Shown: piece after piece, positions 34,906-48,723 of the stretch
Layout: each line of letters opens with the position of its first letter
Position numbering within the stretch: the first letter of the stretch is position 1
Assembly (NCBI GenBank): GCA_008828725.1
Contig: MEHQ01001076.1
Span: 124,001 to 188,000, forward strand
Source of the DNA: Saccharina japonica
Taxonomy: Eukaryota > Sar > Phaeophyceae > Laminariales > Laminariaceae
DNA length: 64,000 nucleotides
Reading direction: 5' to 3'
Translations under genes and position numbers: made by a program
The notes under the pieces: generated by a model
What the model saw: only the letters and a program-made list of their open reading frames with translations
Database searches by the model: none
What the model was told of the DNA's origin: nothing

Positions 34906-35053
34906 CTGTGGTGACAATACTCGGCAAAACTGTAAAACCAATATGGCGGTAAGATATTACCGACACGCCAAGCATCTGTTGCCTGGTGCATGTGTACGTC
35001 TCACCAGACCTTTTCAGTGTTTCAAGCACTGCCAAGGAGACGTCTACATTTCG
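34906..35053 (+). pseudogene. Gene II copy 3, cysteine-rich island
   Basis: Starts after ACATTAG (AG kept in units 1-4). Reads CGDNTRQNCKTNMAVRYYR and RPFQCFKHCQGDVYIS. Unit 1 reads RPFECLKHCQG and units 2 and 4 RPFERFKHCQG and KPFECFKHCQG. The four or five cysteines suggest an extracellular domain, unlike the gene I module. Confidence 0.38.
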
Positions 35054-37171
35054 CGGCTAAGGCTAGGTTTCATGATATTGTGGTTTGCGGGGCTTATGTG
35101 CACGCAGCTTAATACTGTGTATGTATATATGTATATTGATGGACTCTCTCGTCGAACCTAGCCTGAAGTACAGTATGGAGACTCCAACACATGTTTCATA
35201 TTAACCATGCATACATGCAAATTTTGGTAAGTTTCCTCGCGGACTGAGTGTCTGCTCAAAACCTAATTGGTGGTAATCAATAAATTGTGGGCCTTTGACT
35301 CACTGATACACAAAGGTTGACCGAAATTACCCACCGAACGTTCCCTAGAAAAATTGTTATACCTTGTAATATATGTGCGGGCAGCGTGGTTCCTGACAGT
35401 TGTTTGGAATGTGCCTACACCCTCAAAACGTAATGTTTGATTAAATATCGCGGCTGGCATCGGAGGATGACGACCTGGCCGGCGAATGTGGTATAACCTA
35501 TATGTCTTGTTGTTGTCAGCAGGCTAAAAAAGGCATCAAACCTGTACCGATGCCCTGTAGGTTAAACCCATATACCACGCTGACATAGTGAACACGTAGA
35601 AAAAATCGAGGGCTATCACACTCTTATCGACTCCACAAGCAAGCCTCGGATATTTTGTAGGGACATATTCATAACCCGAGTGCTTTGTGGAACATAATGC
35701 GCTTGTAGTTTACCAATGACTCCGTACCCTCCGATGCTGACGACACGTAGATACAACAAAGGCGACATAACCGTGCGTCGTCAGGTGTTTCGCATAGGTA
35801 AACCATCGCACTGGTGATACGCAAAACAACTACAGACCACACCCGTAGAAAATATGAAATGTTCGGGGCTTGTATATGTGAATTGTGGGATCAATTTAAA
35901 TTGGCGAAAATACATTTTATATCACAATTGCGAATTGTTGACGTACACTATGTACGGTACCCATATGGAACTAATCGCAACCCTTGATTTTAATGCGGAA
36001 ACGCCAACCTGATGAACATTGGTTTGGGGGTTCGTCCAGTATATATAATAGTCAGTGCGCGTCAACCATTAACTAAACAATGTGGAACCAGGTGAGATCT
36101 TTGCCATTCTAACGCCAATTTATCATAATTACTGTTTGACTGATGGTTGAACTCTTCGAATAATTTCCTTCGTTTGGCACGACCGTGTATCAATGAGACG
36201 CCACAACCACCGTTGCCAGTACCTGACGTAATGCGGGTGTGTCAAGCCGTTAGATGCATTTGTTTCAGTTCATTAGTTCCTTTTGCCCTACACAAAAACG
36301 CCTGCTGGAAAACATACCAGCAAACACACGTTACCATGCCACCTTTGATCAGTATTCAACACATCTTCCTGCCAAGCACGCACTACCGGTGAGCTCGATC
36401 AGCACCATTTGTTATCAATATTTGCGAGGTAGCAATCGCGTGTGTTGCTGCTACCCATGATGTCGATGTTCAGCTCTGAGTGTCCAAGACCTTAAGTATT
36501 CATGTAACCAGACACTTGTATATCGCGCTGTTTGTTAGGAAAACACAAAACAACAGACGACACTCGGGGGTACGTGGCGTAGACTGGCGCGTTCTCCGTC
36601 GATGTGAATACTTGGCCGAGTTTTCACGAGATACGTACGGCAATCTTCTATCGTAAACCTCAGGGTTCTACACCGCATCGTGATGGCGTATAAACAGTTG
36701 CCTTCTAACCTTGATATATATATTCACGCCAACGTGAGCAGGGTATCGTTTCGTCCTTGGCGGTTGATATATAGCTCTCCCTGGCGAGGTGATTTGGCTT
36801 CGGGTTAAGCAATCATTACACTCCGCTGTAAAACGCGTTCTGTGTGAATTGCACCTGCTACATTATTGACATTACCAAGTAAAATCGAAATGTAATGCAC
36901 ATCTCTTAATGTGGGCTCTTCCGTTTAAGATGTCTGTACATACGGCCCGCTGGACGCTCGTTTCTGCAGTAGAAGAATTACCTACCAACGCATGCCCAAC
37001 ACACTGAAAAGTACGCATGAACCGTGCAACATACCAAATACCTTTCGCTCGAGTGCGTTTCAGGATCCAGCTCTATGATGTGGCATGCTGGACTACACTA
37101 CCCGACGATAATAGTACCCTCCGTGGCCATAGAGGCTAAGATGTAGAAGCCACATATACTCTGTCGCTCGG

Positions 37172-37181
37172 TATATAGAAG
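37172..37181 (+). promoter_or_regulatory. TATA-like motif upstream of gene I copy 3
   Basis: TATATAGAAG in the same GCTCGG context, 403 bp before the ATG. Confidence 0.3.
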
Positions 37182-37574
37182 CGCTGTGAAATATCTAGAG
37201 ATAATGTGGGCGTTTGAAACTGAAGCTTGGGCTAAAAATCCGTGATTCGAGTCAAAATTTTGATCTGCTGTATAGTGGTTCGGCTAAGGTTCACCCGACA
37301 TGATGCTCCAATGTACGCTTGCCCGAACCATAAAATGGTCTACAACGACAAACATCGCATCTGTCGCCCTTTCGAAACCAGTCGTGGTCGGCAATATTTT
37401 CTAAACTATTTTGTTTATTTCGTATGCATGGCCGACATAGCTGATGGAATATATGCATCCACAATGTATCGCGTGCTGTTCATGGTGATGCTCTTCCTTG
37501 TTCGTTTTTATTTTTTCATCAAACGACAGAATTCTACGTTTGTGCTGCTTCCAAATCTGTACGGCTCATACAAG

Positions 37575-40500
37575 ATGGTGCGGTTTGTTGCTTTGATCAC
37601 GGCTTTGGCGGCTCTCGGTGTCGCGGCTGGCGCCTCTTTCCCGTATTCCAAGGGTGAGTGCGCACTTTCCTTCCCGTATACCATTAGGGAAGAGGGAGTG
37701 GGGGGCGTTAGAGCAATGCTGAAGCCGAAATACGTATATCATGCCTGTGTCCGGACACGAGAGGCACAGCCACCTGACGCGAAATGTACCTCCGATGCCA
37801 TCTAGGTATTGGCCGAGTCGAGGTGAACATTGTTCTCGAATCATAATTTGAACGAGCAGATTACGTAGTCTCGCGGAACATCGTACCGAGCAACAGCTAG
37901 AACGCGGAGCTCAGACAGGGTCTGTCGAATAAACCTCGACTTTTTGTTTTTAACAGTAGCTGTAAGCGTCAGCACTGACAGTGTACCTCGCCTGTTACCT
38001 ATAACATTATTGTGTTGGAGCACATTTCTCCTGAAACAATAGTGACCACCTACATATTTGGTCACACACAATAAAAGTAGCACTGCCCTGCAACTGCGGC
38101 GATCTCGTCGCGAAAGTGCCCGATACCCGAGTATTTAAGGTGCATCAAAATTGCAAAACTTTGTATTCCTGCCATTGTACCCTGTACGTCTCGGCAGCCG
38201 AAGCTGATGCGGACCAGGACCTTCACGGAAGGCGCACTACTTCATACTACAAGGTATGAAACAGCACGGGTATGTAGTATTTGTGTGGTATGCATATTAT
38301 GTATTGCAGCCTATCCAATATACCTATATATATATATTTGACATGCTAAAATTTCAATGCAAGGCGAAGTACGCCAAGCGAACGTTGTACGAGCGAAGGA
38401 GAACACATGGGCACCAAACGTACAGACGTTAAAGGCCCACACAAAATATTGGTGTTGCCATCTCATTGGTGTGCTTTATATGAACAATGGCGTATGCCGG
38501 CCTACGTGCCCCCGATCCCGGCTACATGTACATAAACGGTCAACACTTGGATCATCTTGTATTTCCGTAACAACAGAGTGGGCGTGGTGTTCCGGATCAA
38601 GAAAACGTGTCATTGAAGATGATTGAGGGATAGACAATACTAATGCGCCCTATGAGAAGTACAGAGGTCCCCTCTATCTTCTTGTAAACTAGATATACTG
38701 TTATGCTGTACTGTGGGTCGATGCTAGGATAACTATCGAGCATTGCACCAAGACGGACGGTCGTTTTCTAAAGCCTTCAAGGTACGGGTGGATTGCAAAA
38801 CAAGCTATTACAGTGGAAAACCTATTCACGATCGAGCACGACCATTAATGTAGCATATGGGCGGAGTTATACGAAAACAACTTATGTCGTCGCCAGGCGT
38901 AGGTGCGTAAAACGCGGTTATCGTGCGTGGTTGTTGGGGTTTGAGGGAGGTTTGAATCGACATACGGGTTCAACTCGATATATTTGTTCAGAATGGCGAG
39001 CACCGTTCAAGAGTCTTGCAGCCGCAAGTAGACACACCGAGGGCAGACGGGGCAATGCTTGCAGGTGAAACAATGCAGCATATCAGTGTCACCGTCACGT
39101 CAAACCTGAAACACGAAGTACGGTCTGAACTGCACGCGTACAAACTGTGAATTTGTACTACCCGCCGCCTCTTTCGCGGCACGGTTGCTGAACGAGTCTT
39201 CTGTTTTACAACCAGTCCACCTTAATAAGCATAAAAAAGTGCATTGATCCTACAACAATGACACGTGCCTATTTACAACACACCTGACGCAGTAATCACT
39301 AACTGGTTGAAAATGTGTATATATGGTCTCCTTAAGGGGGTGCGTTTCTTAAAAATAGATGCAAAGCATCTATATGTATTCGCTGAGTTGTAGCGTTTCC
39401 CGTTGAACAGGCATTGTGCGATGAATACTCACGTTATATCTCGGCCTGATGCGTGCTACGATAGAGATAGCACTTTTTGGGTTAATTGATTTCTGAACGA
39501 CCGAGCTCCTTAACCCAAACTCGGTGGACTGTCATTAGTTGGGTTGCAATATTGTTTTCGGTTTGCTTCGGCCATGGGATTTTCAGTCCATAAGCACTTT
39601 CACTTCCCTCCAAAATCAGTTCGGGGTGAGGTGTAGAGCCCTTCAAGTAAGGAGCTCCTGGAAAAACATGGAGCACCTCTATCGTAGCATGCGTCGCCTC
39701 AATGCCTGTAATTAGTTATTCGGTATGAGGAGCCCATGGCCCACAGGACTGATGCCGTGTTCAAACTTGTGTTTATCTGCGCTGGGCATGGTCCCCAACA
39801 CGCTTGTTTGTCGTTGTTTTCACCCCCCACAGAAAGTCTACTGCGATTCCTACGACTGTCCTTACGGCTACGACCACGTCGATGATGCCGACGATGTCAA
39901 ATGCAAGAACTACAAGTGCACCAAAGACCAGTGCTGCGAAAAAGGTGAGACAACTAGCCAACTGTATCCGACGTAAGTCTATTGCTAAATTATTGTCCCG
40001 TAAACGTCCAAAACAACTGAATTAGTCCCTTAGATCAAACTGGTTACTTTCAACGTTCAACCCATGTAAAACGTTTTAAATTCATACTACCGAAGTAGTA
40101 TCAACTGAGCGTTTGTGTGCCGATGCAACTACCCTTGTCGATATCCTTGTTGATGCCTACGGCAGACTATGTCTACTGCAACTCCTACGACTGCCCCGAC
40201 CATTACGATCACGTCCATGACGCCGACGACATAAAATGCGAGGACAACAAGTGCACGAAAGATCAGTGCTGCGAGAAGGGTGAGACAAGTCCTAAAACGT
40301 TCCATCCAAGAGGTCAAGCGGGTTACTTTCAACCCCTGTACTAATTTTTAAAACAATATTACCGTAGTAGTACCATCTGATTGTTCGTGTGCCGCTGCGA
40401 CTACCCTTGTCGATATCCTTGTTGATGCCTACGGCAGACTATGACTATTGCGACTCCTACTACTGCCCAAAGCACTACAACCTGAAGGACGACGCTGACG

Positions 40501-41252
40501 ACATCAAATGCTCTTACTCCGGGTGCACCACTGAGAAGTGTTGCGACTACCACTGTGAGTCGTGCTCTCGAGTCGAGATTTCATATTGTCTCTTTAGGTG
40601 TCGAATATGTGTTGTATCATCTAGAGGGCGAATTACAAGAGTATGTTGTTTGTGTGTTGCATTACGTACTATATGTCATACTCCTCTCTCAAAATGCAAC
40701 GTCGACGCTTGACCTTCCCTGGTGTTGGCCCAGTGAACAGCCCTACCATTACGTCGTAAATCGGTCGAAGGGAGTAGTCGGGAAAACGATATCGTCTTTA
40801 TGCCATAACTCCCATCGCGTTTGGGAATGCGACCCCGCCCGGTGGATCATTCGATGTACATCATACATATAACATCATAAACCTGGTACATGCACAACGA
40901 ATCGATGGCATACAACCAGAGACGTAAAGACGCGGTAATTTCATCCCGACCGGATGATAGGTTGACCGAGGGCGGTATATTTTGAAATCCAATCGTTAGA
41001 CAGGGTTTATAGGCAGGTGTGTATCTCAATTTAGAGTGCATATCACATACTATAGGCATTTGGTCGAATGCCAGGTGGAATCACCGCGCCCGAAAAATAA
41101 ACCCTTTCACGTTCAAAACACCCATGGGATACCTCGATTATGCCACCTGTCCTGACCTCACGACAATGGGTTTGACCCAACTGAGGCCACGCAAACAACT
41201 TGTCCACCTGCTAATACCTATATGTATATACCCCACGCTTTTCTCGACAGGA
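37575..41252 (+). CDS. Gene I copy 3: secreted protein with three cysteine modules
   Basis: Exons: 37575-37653, 38198-38253, 39833-39944, 40166-40279, 40438-40554; GA of the split stop at 41251. All introns are GT-AG and phases match, giving 159 residues: signal peptide, linker, module 1, one middle module (with CNSYDC and CEDNKC variants), and the C-terminal module. The intron before the last module is of the type that precedes middle modules in other copies, so one module was removed by recombination inside homologous sequence. No stop or splice defect was seen. Together with copy 1 this is the best candidate for a functional gene. Confidence 0.82.
39451..39694. mobile_element. ~243-bp MITE in intron 2 of gene I (copy 3)
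   Basis: Second copy of the family at 11355-11597, with GCGTGCTACGATAGAGATAG and inverse of CTCTATCGTAGCATGCGT as ends. Inserted about 270 bases before exon 3, within a stretch uninterrupted in copies 1, 2 and 4. Flanks CGGCCTGAT and CGCCTCAAT may be a decayed 9-bp duplication. Excision length again gives 1335 nt for intron 2. Confidence 0.7.
40438..40554 (+). CDS. Gene I copy 3, fused last-module exon
   Basis: The lead-in (GATGCCTACGGCAG) belongs to the middle-module introns, whereas in copies 1, 2 and 4 the last module follows a different intron ending TCTACGTCAG or CCTACGTCAG. The exon body is the C-terminal subtype (DYCDSYYCPKHY). The switch lies within the shared acceptor/ACTATG stretch near 40430-40445. 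Confidence 0.8.
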
Positions 41253-41513
41253 TTCGACTCCCCATGGCAGACAAGATGCCAAGACCGGAACGACGCCAAT
41301 CGTCAGGGCCAAGACAACAAGCTTTGCGCATTGGAGTACGGAGTCGCTCTTGGATGCGTGAAGATGTCAACCACGAAAATCATATTTGTTTCCATAAAAC
41401 TAATCGTTCAGTGTTTATCGAACGATTTAGGGTATTTTAGATTGCACGTGCCGCTCACAAAACGAAGTGTGGAGGTAATTAGGCCATCTGTCTTTTACGT
41501 GCTTCTGACATGA
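41251..41513 (+). other. Gene I copy 3, terminal exon with open cysteine frame
   Basis: After the CGACAG acceptor, the frame starting at 41253 stays open to a stop at 41513, crossing the unit boundary. It includes RCQDRNDANRQGQDNKLC and ALGCVKMS. It would be in frame only if the preceding codon did not make TGA with the T of the previous exon; an unrecognised exon in between could do this. Confidence 0.4.
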
Positions 41514-42717
41514 GACGTTTGATGGATGGTGAAGTACCCAAGGAAGTTCCTCTCTGTAATGGTGCATATTTTTCATAACGTCTGGAGAAACACTTGTTCT
41601 CTCGGACGCTAAAGGTTTGGTAGTTGGCTGGAGAAGATTTCACATTTGTCCGGTTGTACGCGCACGGATGACAAATAATTGACACTCTTTGTCAGTGTCG
41701 TACCTCCTGTGAACGTTAATTGGAACTGTTCTAGCGCCACGATCGGCCTTTAAGTACGGGCGATACCTTTACTACGGAGGTGTGGGTTTCATTATGGTCC
41801 AGGACCTGTTTGAACGTAGAGCTGTAATCCAGGGTGTATCTGATAGTGCTCTCTTTGCATCTCGTAGAGCTAATTACACTGGTTCTTCGGCTAGATATGT
41901 TCGTGAAGGACGCTTCGAAGGATCTCTCGTAGGTTGACTTGAACTCAATTTCGATCTGATTAAGTTCGGTCCTATGGATCGACGCATTCCATTAAAAGCG
42001 CGTCCCCAAAATATGTTTCAGCTGGTATCCATTTGATATTAGCCTAGTCTGGTATCTGCGCGTTTTGTGGAGGTTTTTGAACGATGCCAGCGTTGCGGCT
42101 TCTACACCCCACAATACTAGAACCGAACTTTCGCGTGTGACAATGCCCAACCCCGGGCAGCATAATACAAGTATGAATATACCGGTTGTGATATCCCGTC
42201 ATACAGCGATCTCCACTTCTGCGCGTTCGGCGCGTTTGCCTGCTAGTATGTACTTTCATATCACGAGCGCATATCTGGCCCGCATGGCACATTGCCTTCT
42301 TCGAGTGTCCGTGGAAAACAGCTCTCATGGTGATGGACGTGCAACTGTATGACTTGGAATGCGCGTCGATTACCTTGAAAGCGTTTTCGGCCGATACCAC
42401 CTAATGTTCTATGCGCGCTTCAAACTCGCGTCGTCTCTATGATCAACGTGCGATACAAGGCGCTCTCTGTAGGAGTCCTCGTGTGCACAGTGTGCCGAGA
42501 AAAATAACTCTTCTATTTTGATAACCTTCCGTATACGATCGTGGTTGCAAATACGCTAACGTAGACACCTGGTTCGCTATATATATTCGCGTCGATAAAG
42601 TGGCCGAGCGGTTGAACCACTTGCCGGAGATTTTTGGTTGTTCTGTTCGCACTCATACAGGTAAGACTTGACTAACGTATTGAATATAAGCTCACACTAA
42701 TCATTACGTTTCGGTTC

Positions 42718-43233
42718 ATGCCCATCACCTTTCTACGGAAATGTCAGTTGAATGAATCACCATGTGCGTCATGTCGGTTAACAAGTGCATGTATGGTTCG
42801 ATGGCTTTTGAGTAGTTTATGTGGGCAGGTCATCGGTGCACAAATACCCAGCTATAAATTCAAACATAGGCATCCCGATATATGCACGGACCCCAATAAT
42901 CGGGTTATGGTTTCCTTATTGACAGTAACAGTATTTCCCAGTGTGAGTCCGTTGAAGGATGCTAACAACTACCTGATGGGTAACAACAGCATCTTATGTC
43001 GTAAAAAATGCTTAAACCCCGACTACAGTACAACAGGTTACCCACTCTTTACGCAAGAGCATGGACCACTAAATACCGAATCACAAGCATGGCTGAAGAA
43101 TCACAAGCGACCAATCCGCATTACGCGACCGATCTTTGCATTACTGGACGGTAGCCCAGTGCCGTGCATTGCAACTACCAACTCAACAAATACCTTTCAA
43201 TATCACGGAAGTGCTGTCAATTGTCGGAACTAA
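42718..43233 (+). pseudogene. Gene II copy 4, 171-codon open frame
   Basis: One of the longest open frames on the plus strand. It contains TGYPLFTQEHGPL and ALLDGSPVPC, so its C-terminal half is the LDGSP island of unit 3. It then leaves the sister frame because of a small deletion near 43205, about 75 bases before the conserved donor at 43279. The ATG is only the first in frame; it may lie inside an intron. Confidence 0.35.
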
Positions 43234-43936
43234 TGTCGTTTTTCATTATCCATCGATAAAATGCTTTGACTGGCACACAGTAAGTATGATTCCTCGAGAA
43301 AACATCCGAGAACGTTGGTGTGGGTCGCCATAAAAACGAACCGTATTTCCGACGTACATGTATCACAGTAGGTGCGAACACGGGCAGTTTCTTCGGTGTC
43401 GATGTCCGAAATTCGTAAAATTTCCCCAGTATAATATCCGGAGTTGTGCAGAAACTCCGATATACTGCAAGCATTACTCGCAGTATGGGAAGTGTATCAA
43501 ACCCTGATATACTGCCAATAACATTGACGGTCGATCAATTGAGGCAACGCATGGTACAGACCTGGGGATACAATCCAAGTATTTTTATGTAGTAAAAACA
43601 CACTGATGTACGTACATAACATACCAGTATGATGCGGGGTACTTATAGTCTCCGGAAAGCACAATCGCGAGGGATGACATGCCTGTATGATACCCCGTGG
43701 GAGGCGATGCACGTATTCGTACCAGCTCGCATATACATTGTTGTTCTGACATTAACCGATTGCGAAAAGAAACTGACCATGGTCGAAGAACAGACAAAAA
43801 AACACTCTGGAGTGGAAAAAGTACCCAGGGAAAATATATGCACGACATATATATATACACAACGCAGTACGATATACATAATAACTTCTGTGGCACATCG
43901 TACATCTCAACCAAGAGAAGGTACAATCTTTACCAG

Positions 43937-44064
43937 GATAAAAAAATGTACAGAAAACAGAGAGAAAGAGAAAAAAAGAAAGCATCACAACAATAAAAAA
44001 GGAACCAAACGGGGGAAACAGAAGAGGAGACAAAAGGGGAAAAGGGACAAAAAAGAAGAAAGTG
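43937..44064 (+). repeat. Polypurine tract, unit 4
   Basis: Same tract, AG-rich with AAAAAAAGAA runs. Confidence 0.6.
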
Positions 44065-44649
44065 ACGACCAACACAGTATACGAAGAACAAGATCCAGGA
44101 CCCAGAATAATAAAGCAAAACAGCAAAGTCATTTAAACAACGGGGAGAGCCAGTTAGGCATCTAAGCGCACGCGAGTTTAAGATAAGCAAATATAAATAC
44201 GGGTATATTCTTGGTGCAGGCTTTAAGGTACGTGGTACAATACATGTGTAGCCTCGTACCTTGTATATGATGTAAATTCTAGAGAGTCATAAGCGAACCG
44301 GAAACATTTTTCCACCCATTAAGTGCCCACCCGCCGCAAGCGCGGGCCAGACGATGAGGCTGTCTTGGATTATTTTGTGGACTGCTTTTTTGTTGTTGGA
44401 TGCATGATCTTCGGCGACTACTAACGTCAAATGGGACAGCAGTAGTACGAAGTCTACGCTAGATTGCTTCGTCACCAGCAACAAAGAAGCAGGCATAAGC
44501 AAGATCTGCACCCATTGTGTAATGGTACTGTATACTCGACGTATCACACATATAGTAGCGTGCATGGATGAATTTCGACAGCCTTTTTTGTTTGAAAATA
44601 GTATGGAATACCTGGTACCTGTGCATGCCACTGGTTGGTGTCCTCTACC

Positions 44650-45990
44650 AAGCCACACAATATTTGATGGTGCCTGGATTAGAAGTTGGGAATCAGTGAC
44701 CCTGGCACCGCTGTACCTATGATGCGACCGTCACAGCGCCGCGGCTACCGGTGCGGGGGCTGCAATTATCGTGTTGTTTCCTCTTTCGTGGGCGTTTATT
44801 ATAAAATATGTGCCCTAGCTGCTGCTGTACGGATTGTACCCTGATGACGCAGGACCCTAACATACGCCGCAGTTAATTTCGTATTCACGCAGTGTCGATA
44901 TTTTATTTGGTCGAGTAAACAGGGCGGACGAAAGAGACTGGCGTACACGACCTTTTTCGTTCCCATTAATAATACGAACGTACCGTGGGTGCACACAGCA
45001 AAATTTATGCCTAAACCTGTTATCGTACATCTGGCAATGTATACCCGTATGCATGGGTGGAAGTACGTACATACGTACCAAATTTTTAAACTGTACATCG
45101 TACTGTAGATAACAAACTATTTGACGCCTATTCCATAAAACGTATCGTTAATTTTCCCCTAAACAGGCATCAACCTCTTTGGTTGACTCTCCCGTGATGA
45201 TGTTATGGGAAAGAACGGGGTAAATAATTTGATAAAAAAAGTCCATCTTTTTAACGCGAAGAACTTCTCGTGAAATGTTATGTAGAACGGGACATACTCA
45301 GCAGGATGACGTTATTTGGTCCGGTCGATGAGTAGACCATACGTCTTCCCTTAAAACCTGAAAATAAGCTGGATGCTGAGGCGGTGTATGTGTGAAGAGT
45401 GATACGAAGTTGTAGTTGAATGACTGTGAATAACATGTTCTATGGCGGAGTAAGGATACTATGTAAAGCACATGCTCACGGGGTCTAATTCTGAAATACA
45501 CGAGAGTGATCAATATATTTCCAGTGTACCGGCCTTATGTTTCCGACGTCTATGTTCGATCATCACCGACAAAACGATGAAATCAGCTATGCCCTTCTCG
45601 AAATGAGTCTAGCGTCTCCCGATAGGCACCCCGCTTGAAACATCCCTCTTTCACAAAAATAGCTCGAGGTTTTTCCCACGGTGTATAGTGTTTTTGAAGC
45701 GGTCTCACAGCTGACGTATTTATAATAATTTTATTTAATTCGAATATTTGGCTATTCATTTCCATTGGACCCACTTCACGCAGCTACTCGTAGCAAAGCT
45801 GAATATCGACTGGTCGGGATAATTCATAGCTGACGTGCTTCTTAGTTTATTATTAATTCGGTTTCCTCAAACTTTCGTTGGGCGGCTTTATGTTGAACTG
45901 CGGAATCGGAAAAACAGATATTTGAAATGCATACCTCTGCTAGATTAAGTTGACTCTTTCCGACAAGCGTATGGTGAAATCCGTCGCTTT
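44650..45990 (+). other. Same segment, unit 4 copy
   Basis: Homologous to 17306-18520, slightly longer because of small private insertions near 45710-45860. No complete open frame. Confidence 0.6.
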
Positions 45991-46665
45991 CAAGGCGTAA
46001 ACCGTCTGCGATTGAATATAAAGCCGACACTCGTATCTCAAAGCAACTGCCCAGGGAACATCATCAATCTCATGAGAACTGTTTGCTGATCTTACTCGGG
46101 AAGACGCGCACTGGTGTTTATTATGTACGGGTTGCTGAGCTGACCGATATACCGTCCCACGGAAACATTTTTTTGAGCGTTTGAAGGGAACGTTAGACAC
46201 CCTAAACGATGCGATTGGGACAAGTCAAGCGCACAATAGACCAAGTATAATAAGAGTAAGAACCAGCCCTCGACGTCGCCGCATAGTGTTTTTTCCGACA
46301 CCCGAAATTTAATATCAATTTTCTTCTGCGTACAGACATGCACGTCATCTAGAAACGTGTGGATCTGAACGGCCTAGAACCAACATATAAATATAACGGC
46401 GTCAAAAAAGCACATTCCATTCGAACGTAGTTCACCTGACACCAGGCGCCATGTTACAGCATAATTAAACAGGTGCGAATGGTGAATACCCATTCGGTAC
46501 CAATCCGAACGGTCAACCTTATTGTATACACGTCCCCTTTTGAGATATGTACTGTAGTCGCCAAACCTAAACCTCGGTGGATACTTTCGGGATTTTGGTA
46601 AATCAATAAATGAATCGGCGGGGAAAACGGACGAACGTGCTTAGTTACTCCCAGAATGTACCAAT

Positions 46666-46941
46666 ATGCCTTTCAATATAGTTGTCACCACTAAAGTATA
46701 TGAAGTTTTTATCCGATACCCTACTTTGTCTTCCAGCACGACTAACCAGACTACGGTAACTTTACCAGTGTTTGACTTCGCGTTTGATGGCTGGCACACG
46801 ACATCAAACCACCACATGCGTACTGGTTCTCCCAACATGTGGGTTCGTACCGCATACCTGCCACATGGTATGCGTCTACCTCGTCCAAACATAACACCCA
46901 ATGTTCGAAAGTACGGGGCAAAGGCCAAAAGGCTGGCTTGA
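46666..46941 (+). pseudogene. Gene II copy 4, 91-codon open island
   Basis: Contains VYEVFIRYPTLSSS, FDFAFDGWHTTSNHH and MWVRTAYLPHGMRLPRPN. Parts are readable in the same frame in unit 2 (MPFNIVVPTKVY) and in unit 5 (FLRYPT, MWVRTACL). No family recognised. Confidence 0.33.
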
Positions 46942-48582
46942 ACATAGAGTCACGGATAAAATCTATGATCCTGTTTACTTTCGAACATTTCGAAAACTGA
47001 TATCATACGTAGCTTGTTTTTGTTCACCGATGGCACCACCACCGATTGAAAGCGCCCGAACGGCCACACGAGATTTTCTTGTAGTGACCTGTTAGTGCAC
47101 CGTTTCGGCTGTGGTCTGCCGAATAAATAGTTCCGAATCTAATCATTCGTACGCTGTCATATTATGAATACACCATGAGACAACTCAAGAAGGCGCTACG
47201 TACCGTTCGTTGTGCATTAACAAGGAACAATACGATATTAGGTAGCAATTGCCAGATGATGACCGATATATACATGGTGGACATTATTTTTGCGAAATTT
47301 ATATTATAGCATACTCCTGTGCGAACACATGTCGTTTCCTTTGCCACACATTCGTTTCATAATATTTTTCATCATTGGAAATATGTTGTTTCATCTTGCA
47401 GTCTATTTCTTCTCGAAACGTGTGTTCACCTGTACCTGCCTACTATTAATAGTTGTTGCTGTACAATATTCGGGAGTCAACAACGACGCATGGTACTGTA
47501 CGTACGTCACGGCCTTAACTACGAGGCGTGAACGGTTTTCTTGTAGATATTGTTGTTTTTCAGTCGATCAGGTTGCATTCCTGCATGGATGCCTGTCTTC
47601 TTAACTCGGCGTCTGTCTGGTGCTCTGTGTTTCAGTCATTGTGCCTGTTCATGGTGGATGTATTCGTAATTCCAGAACACCCTACTCAACCAAACTCGAC
47701 GTATACTTGTGGACAATTGAGGCCAGGGACAAGGGCCGGCCAAACGTGCGACAGCTTGGGTAGCTTGGTTCCCCGCAACCAAGGTCATATCGTCCGTGGC
47801 AGACAGGCGGAGGTGCGTCTAAAGTCAAGTGCGCACGTATGTGTTTCCATTTTCATTTTCATTACCATCCAGTACTGTTAAGGCGTACCGTGAGCGAGGA
47901 GTGGGTGGGCAGTGACTGAAGCGCATGAGCGGTAGTACAGGTATAGTTCTACTGTTTCTGAAATATACGAGGCGGTTTGAACAGTTTATTCCTGGAATGT
48001 TGGCACGTATTCGAATACAGGAATGTCTCGCCGTACATTGAGTTTGGCTGATACGTATTGGACAATTCACCCATAAGATGCTACATGTATCAGTGTGGGT
48101 GATAATTATTTACCACGTGGAATCCAGGACCAACCGTTGACATTACAATGAATACCTATCTATATAGTTCTTACCTGGTATTGATCATGGGCCGTAGGGC
48201 CCTTCTATACTCCTTTATAGCATTCGAACATGTTTATGATGCCATGGCGATCGTGCCGGTATTTCGAGACGACAAGGCGAAAGCCTGCAAACGCGAAGCG
48301 CCCAATTCAAAACAATAAGTATTGTGTAAAAGGTGAATAGTTTTACTGCCTAGACAAATGCCAATAAATCGCGTTGGAGTTGTATTTGGGAGACACTGCA
48401 TTATGTTTCAATTGGCCCCAAAACACTGCCTTCTTCTTTATGCACAAACCATACATACGGCAACAAGGAAGATTATATGTAGAAGAAGGTACATACATCG
48501 ATACCCTGGCCGCACAACCTACAGACCACACGCGATCAGCAGCGTAACGATTTGGACACGCATAATTATTGTGCACTCTAAT

Positions 48583-48723
48583 CACATCTATAGGAAAAAG
48601 TGTCAGGAGGTCGTGAATTGGGACGTTTCTGCCGCGGCTGATTGGTTCCGTCTAGTTGCGGACGAATCCGTGCGTGCTGCGTATTGTACAGTAGTAGTAG
48701 CATACACGGTCGATACCAAATAA
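48583..48723 (+). pseudogene. Gene II copy 4, KCQEVVN island
   Basis: Same exon as 34226-34390 from the B side: KCQEVVNWDVSAAADWFRLV then ADESVRAAY, stop at 48723. The AG before it reads AT. Confidence 0.36.

Larger units (their letters stand above)
28854..36700 (+). pseudogene. Gene II copy 3 (decayed)
   Basis: Islands: 28854-29192 and 29095-29634 in different frames, 30085-30276, 30618-30780, 33122-33219, 34226-34390, 34775-35064, 35849-36091, ~36170-36388 and ~36587-36690. Several single islands are fully open here. The acceptor before the last island (GTAGACAG in units 1, 2 and 4) reads GTAGACT in this unit. Confidence 0.33.
28498..41418 (+). repeat. Tandem array unit 3 (A type, shortest)
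   Basis: Closest to unit 1 over the first ~11 kb. It is about 1.2 kb shorter than unit 1. Most of the difference is accounted for by the absence of the 680-bp and 103-bp MITEs and of one ~276-bp intron-plus-exon module of gene I. It shares the A-type deletion (junction near 31640) and has its own copy of the ~243-bp MITE at 39451-39694. Confidence 0.85.
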
